This document shows, piece after piece, positions 58,913 to 64,000 of a DNA stretch of 64,000 nt. Every line of letters starts with the position of its first letter. Position 1 is the stretch's first letter. The stretch is taken from the NCBI GenBank assembly GCA_963971305.1, contig OZ020308.1:37849275-37913274 (forward strand), in the 5' to 3' direction. The notes beneath the pieces are model-generated. The model worked only from the letters and a program-made list of their open reading frames with translations. It was not told the DNA's origin and made no database searches. Source of the DNA: Arcuatula senhousia. Its lineage: Eukaryota > Mollusca > Bivalvia > Mytilida > Mytilidae. A program made the position numbers and the translations under genes.

Positions 58913-61900
58913 ATGGACAGTCTAATACAGCTGTGTTTTCTCGTCGTTTTGTTGCCGAATGTGTTAGTAAAAGGTGATACCCCAGCTAACTGTACCTATC
59001 AAGACATCAGGGGTGACTGGGTTTTCAACATAGGCGCTGGAGGCAATGACAGAAACGTCAAATGCGACAAATTCAGTAAGTCAAAACAAAGTCAAAGACA
59101 GTCATGTGTTTTTGTTTTTGTTTTGTTCTATATAATATCAGTATATGTAATTATACACGAACCACATGAAACAACAAAACGGTGGGATCATTTTATTGAT
59201 AGAAACTAGCCCCTGTGTCCTGTCATAAATTTACTAAATTAAAAATGTATGAAACTACATATTTACAGATTTATAAAAGTCACTGTCATGACTGTGTGAT
59301 GTTTCATCTTATCTTCATCCAGTAATTATATTTACAAATACAAACCTAAAATGGATAAATGAGACACGACTACAAAAGTTTTAGGACTTCAATCAATTGG
59401 GCCACAGATCTTGTAAGCTAGATCATTTCAGTAGCCGAAGTAAGATTATATTAACAATTTCTTAATAAATTAACATATTTCCATCAACATACATGTATAT
59501 GTTTTATAAGAAATAGAAAATTAATTTATACTAAATGTATAAAAAAAAGAAAAAAAAGTCATTTATTTGCACATTAAACAATGTTTGTGCATTAATCATG
59601 TTCATATGACAAAGCACACATCTAACATGTCTTGCATGTATGGTCACACAAGCAATACCAATAAATAATTTAAAATCATTTATTGCTTATTTTTTGTTTT
59701 AGATTTAGAATGTAATGTTAGAACAAATGTTAAATTAATCCCCTGTAAATAGAAACGAGTGCCTAAGAAATAGTACTTTAATTCTTTTACATGATTAGAT
59801 CTATTTTCTTAATTTTTTCATGAAATTTGCAATATTTCATTTTAGGTTCAGTTTCAACATTAAAGATTACATTGTATTTTCCTGACTTAGCTGTTGACCA
59901 ATATGGTAATGAGGGATTTTGGACCCTTATATATAATCAGGTAAATTTAAGTCCAAAAGAATAACACAACACTCAGGCAATAAGGTACGTGTTAACACTG
60001 GAAGAATCTTTCCACAGGGGAATATCAAGCACTTGGGAGGGCAAATATCATTGAAACAAAAAAATTTGAGTAAGGCCGAAAATGAACACAGTGAGATTGA
60101 TGAAATGAACATGAAATGATGCAGTGAAAAAAAAAAATTACGTACAGGCTTTCACTATGTAAATTATTAAATTTATTTGCTATATTATCAAATATAGAAG
60201 TCAAAAGTTGAAAGCAAAAGCAAAGCAAAGTAAATATAAGGAGCTATGGAAATTTGGATCAGGTAAAGTACGTGTTATAAATCTAAGATGTGACCTATAT
60301 TACATGTAGTGGGGCCTGGATAGCTGAATGGTCTAAGGCACTGGTTTAAACACCACTAGCTGAACACCTCTCAGGTGCAGCTATGACAATCTCAGATAAA
60401 GGGCGTAAAACACCCAACACACACACATATTACATGTAAGTCACATTATTTTTGTCTTATCATTATGGATGTGATGCATGCAGAAGTTCTATTTCACTCG
60501 CACTCTTTCTTTTTGTACTTGTATCTGTGAGCATTTAAATTCCAAACTATGTATTATGGGTTACAGATGATAATTAAGCACCATTTGAGATTAGAATATT
60601 CATAAGAAATTTTAAGTTCATGCAAAACACATGAACCAGTCAAATATTATTTGTATCAAATATTTGGAGGAAATCTTAGATTGATTTTACTTGCAAGGCC
60701 CTTCCTAAATTTGAAAAAAAAATCTTAAACATATATGCTTTAATATGCTTTTAACATGTTTAAAGTATGTGCAGCAATATGTTTTATATTTCTTGTATGT
60801 GTATGCAAGAAAAAAAAAGCATGGAAGAAAATATGACAATATTTCATTACTTCATCTTGTTTCATTATTCATGTTATTCAGCTATTATTAAAATATAATT
60901 CTTGCTTTTAACCAGGGATTCGAGATTGTCATAGCTGGAAGAAAATATTTTGCTTTCTCCATGTACAAGCAAGATGGAAAAAATGTTACGAGCATGTGTG
61001 ACCAGACGTTACCTGGCTGGTCACATGATATCTTTGACAGAGACTGGACGTGTATATCTGGAATGAAATCTATGCCTGTCCCACCAAAGACATACCAGTT
61101 GCCAGAGACACTTAGGTATAGTGATGCTGTTTTCATGTACAAGTTATTTTTAAACCTCATGCATGTTTACTTCTGATTTTCTATGCTTATGGTCATTTTT
61201 GTAAATGAATGAACATTTTTTTGTGACTAATAAACTGATTGTAATATTTTGGTTTAATTCACTTAGCATGCATATTCAAAACTTAATGTTTTTGCAAAAA
61301 GTTTAGAAAAGTTAATCGTAGTTTACCTACAGAAATATTTTAATGTGCAGGTGACAAACATCTTCCGTAGAGGGTTACCATTTTATCATAGGCCAATAGA
61401 AAAACAATATCCTAGATTTTCATCCCCTGATATTTTTAGCAGCCTGAAAAAAAAAAAAAAAACTATTTTGATTTTTTTGATAAATTATGTTCTTTTTTTG
61501 GAAAATTTCCATTTAAGTCATGTTGTAAGTGGCAAAATATCTTAATATAAAAATGGATGAAAAATAAAAGATAGAATTTGCCTGATCTCCACTGGCATAT
61601 TCAGGTTTGGATAAAAATGTAGGAATTATTTGTGATGGTCTTAGTTGGGGCTTGTTTAGGGGGGGGTACCAATATCCCATATCCCCGTAATTTTTTCATC
61701 AAATATCCCATATCCCAAAAAGTGTTTTTCCAGTATCCCATATCCCTGTAAATAAAATGGACTTAAATATCCCATATCCCAGTAAATTTTGCCTCAAATA
61801 TCCCGTATCCCATGAAAAAATTGTGTGAATATCCCATATCCCAATATACCCTAAACAAGCCTCTTAGTTACTAACAGTATCATATAACCTTTCTTATTGG

Positions 61901-63460
61901 CTTTCTAGGTTGATTGATAATACTCTATACAAACCAGATCATACTTTTATAAAGAAGATCAACAACCATCAGAAGTCATGGAAGGCCATCCATTATCCAG
62001 AGTACGAGACAATGTCTGTAGAAGATATGATTAGACGGGCAGGAGGAAGAAAGTCTAAGATTTTAGGGTAATGAAAGAAGCAAAGATACACAAAACATAA
62101 AAAACAAAAAATCAACCAAATAGAAATCAACAACGCGAACTCAAGTCATAATGAGAGTGAGCTCAGGTGCTCTGGAAGAGTAAGCAGTTCCAGCTTGCTA
62201 TAACACACATTGTAACATACCATTAGCGTTCTTAATAATTGAAGGTAAGATTAACAATACGGCGTTTTAACCAAGGAAACAAAATATTCAGGTCAGTAAA
62301 CAGACCCCCATACACAGGATTTTGCAAGGGGGTGCAAATTTTATTGGCAAGGTGTCTGAGACCAGGGTCTGAGATAGCATATGTCATACCAAGTGTCAAC
62401 TTTTCTAGTCAGAGTTGAATTAAACATGGAGCTTGATATACTTGTTGGTTTTCAAAGGGGATGGAACCAATTGATTCTTAGCAATTATTAATGTATTGAT
62501 TCCCAAGGGTATAATAGTGGCTAGAACTGATTTCTAAACAGTTTCATTTCAAGATTTTTTTAATCTATCAAGCCTAGGACATGAATGAGTGGATAATAAT
62601 TATTAAAGGTGGTTGAATTTGTTGATGAAAATGGAGTGGACAAAATTTGGACAAGATATGATTTATAAGTGCTAAATTTGGCCCCCTAATTTACCATTTT
62701 TTTTAAATGATTGAACTAAGGTTGAATTATTCTAGATCAGTTCTTAGATAAACAAGGTATAGTAAAATAACATTAATTTTAACTAAATCTTGTTTATTAC
62801 GTCACAGTGACGTCATCAAATTATGTGAAAAAGAAATTTTTGTGAATAAGTGTTAAAATCATGCAAATTTTGAGTAGTTTTTCGTAAATTTTACTATGAG
62901 CCACACCGAGTACCACAAAGATATTTTTGTGGTTTGTTGCTATATTGAAAATGATTATCTACATAAATTATTGTAGTGGTACTCTGTGTTGCTCATAGTT
63001 AAATTTGCTGAAAACCACATCAAAATCGCAGGTTTTTTGCAGTTTTTCATCAAATCACGATTTTAAAGCCACTTTGGATAACTATTTTAACATCATAATG
63101 GATCAATTTAAACAAAATAATGCTGATATAGTAAAGTTAAACTAATTTAAAGTATACATCATATACTTTTAGCTCATTTTAATAATTTCAAAATTTGGGG
63201 GCAAAATTGGGCTCTTATCATATCTTGTCCTTTAACAATTGTGAAGGCTGCCATGCATAGCAGCATTTTCTACATTCTGTTTAATGTGAAGTGCTTATAA
63301 ATGCACCAATTACTGTAGCATTTTATGTATTTATCAATTAGAAGACCCAGCCCAGCCAAACCAACAAGAGAACAGACAAAAGAAGCCATGTCATTACCAG
63401 ATTCATTTGATTGGAGGAATGTTAAGGGCATGAACTTTGTTTCACCAGTCAGAAATCAGT
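58913..63460 (+). CDS. CTSC: Dipeptidyl peptidase 1 (cathepsin C), exons 1-5, 3' part outside window
   Basis: Lysosomal papain-family cysteine exopeptidase that removes dipeptides from N-termini. Exons: 58913-59075, 59846-59940, 60916-61115, 61909-62067, 63342-63460, all with GT donors and AG acceptors in matching phases, giving 245 residues (human about 463). A signal peptide ([21 protein letters not shown]) precedes DTPANCTY, the hallmark N-terminus of the exclusion domain, whose Asp binds the substrate amino group. Exclusion-domain blocks follow: [27 protein letters not shown]. Then the propeptide ([15 protein letters not shown]) and the start of the mature heavy chain ([22 protein letters not shown]). 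The catalytic CGSCY segment must lie in exon 6, beyond 64000. The start at 58913 is the first ATG; no earlier in-frame ATG precedes it. No disabling change is seen. Confidence 0.95.
60310..60425 (+). mobile_element. tRNA-derived SINE in DPP1 intron 2
   Basis: Begins with a tRNA-like head: GGGCCTGGATAGCTGAATGG then TCTAAGGCACTGG, an A-box-like stretch as in Ser/Leu tRNAs. The B box is degenerate. The tail is GGGCGTAAAACACCCAACAC then CACACAC, a style known from molluscan SINEs. About 115 bp, forward with respect to the gene. Not a functional tRNA, as the acceptor and T arms do not close. Confidence 0.65.
61647..61861. mobile_element. hAT-like MITE with ATATCCC repeats in DPP1 intron 3
   Basis: Inverted ends GGGGCTTGTTTAGGG and CCCTAAACAAGCC, flanked by the perfect octamer TCTTAGTT (61639-61646 and 61862-61869). 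The inside is five or more irregular AATATCCCATATCCC units. An 8-bp duplication suits hAT. The right end lies 47 bp before exon 4, so it sits next to or over the likely branch-point region. Confidence 0.88.
62085..62210 (-). mobile_element. Retroelement tail fragment in DPP1 intron 4
   Basis: AACAACGCGAACTCAAGTC, GAGCTCAGGTGCTCTGGAAG and AGCAGTTCCAGCTTGCTATA match the 3' region of the YIDD-type element (minus orientation), as at 4400-4500. It begins just 18 bp after the exon 4 donor. Confidence 0.75.
62649..63230. mobile_element. 0.58-kb TIR element Y, copy 2, in DPP1 intron 4
   Basis: Same ends (GGACAAGATATG / CATATCTTGTCC), length (582 against 581 bp) and internal hairpin as the copy at 47666-48246. 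TTT adjoins both ends here, but no duplication is certain. Similarity stops sharply at both ends, which defines the element. Confidence 0.88.
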
Positions 63461-64000
63461 GTAAGTTCTGTACATTGCTTGGAGAAAAGTTTTGTTTTGT
63501 GTCTTTTTCACCAAATCATGTTGATGAAACAATTTTTAACCCCTTGGTGGCTCAAATGAAAGAAATACATCATATATATGAAGATGTGTGTAAAGAAATT
63601 TCATTGCACTCTTATATCATTCAGACGAGATAATTTAAAAAACATAGGGTGTCTGATAAAGGTTAATCAAGAAAAGCGCTTCACACGCAATGAATTTTTG
63701 CTGTTGTACACTTATCAAAATCATTTCAATATGTGGATGGTTTTTTTCTGGCACATATTCCATATTCCTTCGTTTTTAATAGAAGTTTATAATGTTGCCT
63801 GCAATGTGTTGCAGAAGCGACATTTAGGGGTTACTTTGGAACCATCCGTTGTCCTGTGGCGTCACAAAAATTTCCGTCACAGTTTTCCAGGCAACTACAT
63901 GCCACATGTTTTAAGACGCAGGCGACATATGCCTTCCAAGACTGCCAGTCTAGTTTTGAAACTTGTCTTTACCCAGGGCGATTACAGGAGGAGGGGCCCA
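63461..64000 (+). other. DPP1 intron 5, incomplete
   Basis: Begins GTAAGTTCTG and runs off the window without an acceptor leading to the catalytic exon. Contains the repeat piece at 63870 noted under 56320-56740. The 102-codon frame running from exon 5 into this intron (to 63633) is read-through. Confidence 0.75.

Noticed and set aside
60310..60400. Functional tRNA gene
   Set aside because: The head resembles a tRNA, but the acceptor and T arms do not pair and the B box is degenerate.
63325..63633. Separate 102-codon gene at the end of the window
   Set aside because: It is DPP1 exon 5 flanked by intron on both sides; the AG at 63340-63341 and GTAAGT at 63461 are better explained as splice sites.

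Overview
The window looks like nuclear DNA of a bivalve mollusc, most likely a mussel (Mytilus or a close relative). It is AT-rich, genes are sparse and have spliceosomal introns, and mobile DNA dominates. Two host genes can be read. One is a small secreted C1q-domain protein, a family greatly expanded in bivalves. The other is the 5' half of dipeptidyl peptidase 1 (cathepsin C). The species call is inference from gene families and repeat style.

Layout. 1-2.1 kb: 82/93-bp tandem array, entering from the left. 2.1-2.9 kb: a second, unrelated 146-bp array. 3.0-7.3 kb: a small MITE, a truncated retroelement tail between 66-bp direct repeats, and a reverse-transcriptase pseudogene (minus strand) split by a 1.9-kb TIR element. 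7.5-9.4 kb: inverted copies of a hairpin-ended repeat. 10.65-11.75 kb: the C1q gene. 11.79-18.96 kb: a 7.2-kb foldback-type element starting 42 bp after the C1q stop, with a PIF/Harbinger-like element nested inside. 23.1-24.3 kb: another hairpin-ended element. 25.3-29.2 kb: a 3.9-kb element with palindromic satellite arms and a 6-bp target duplication. 32.7-36.1 kb: a nearly complete but broken APE-type LINE with a 13-bp target duplication. 37.2-43.5 kb and 44.2-56.3 kb: two direct copies of one large element that ends in CACAGTG and has 5-bp target duplications (Transib/RAG-like signature), both swollen by later insertions. 57-58.9 kb: repeats and the DPP1 promoter. 58.9-63.5 kb: DPP1 exons 1-5, with a tRNA-like SINE, a hAT-like MITE, a retroelement tail and a 0.58-kb TIR element in its introns.

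How it fits together. The host genes look intact but are crowded by transposons: the C1q 3' UTR runs into a foldback element, and the DPP1 introns carry at least four insertions. Most of the interest lies in transposon structure. Pairs of paralogous elements inside the window let several insertions be resolved by comparing filled and empty sites. No tRNA, rRNA or CRISPR locus was found. No ORF encoding a recognisable DNA transposase was seen, so the DNA elements appear non-autonomous or decayed.
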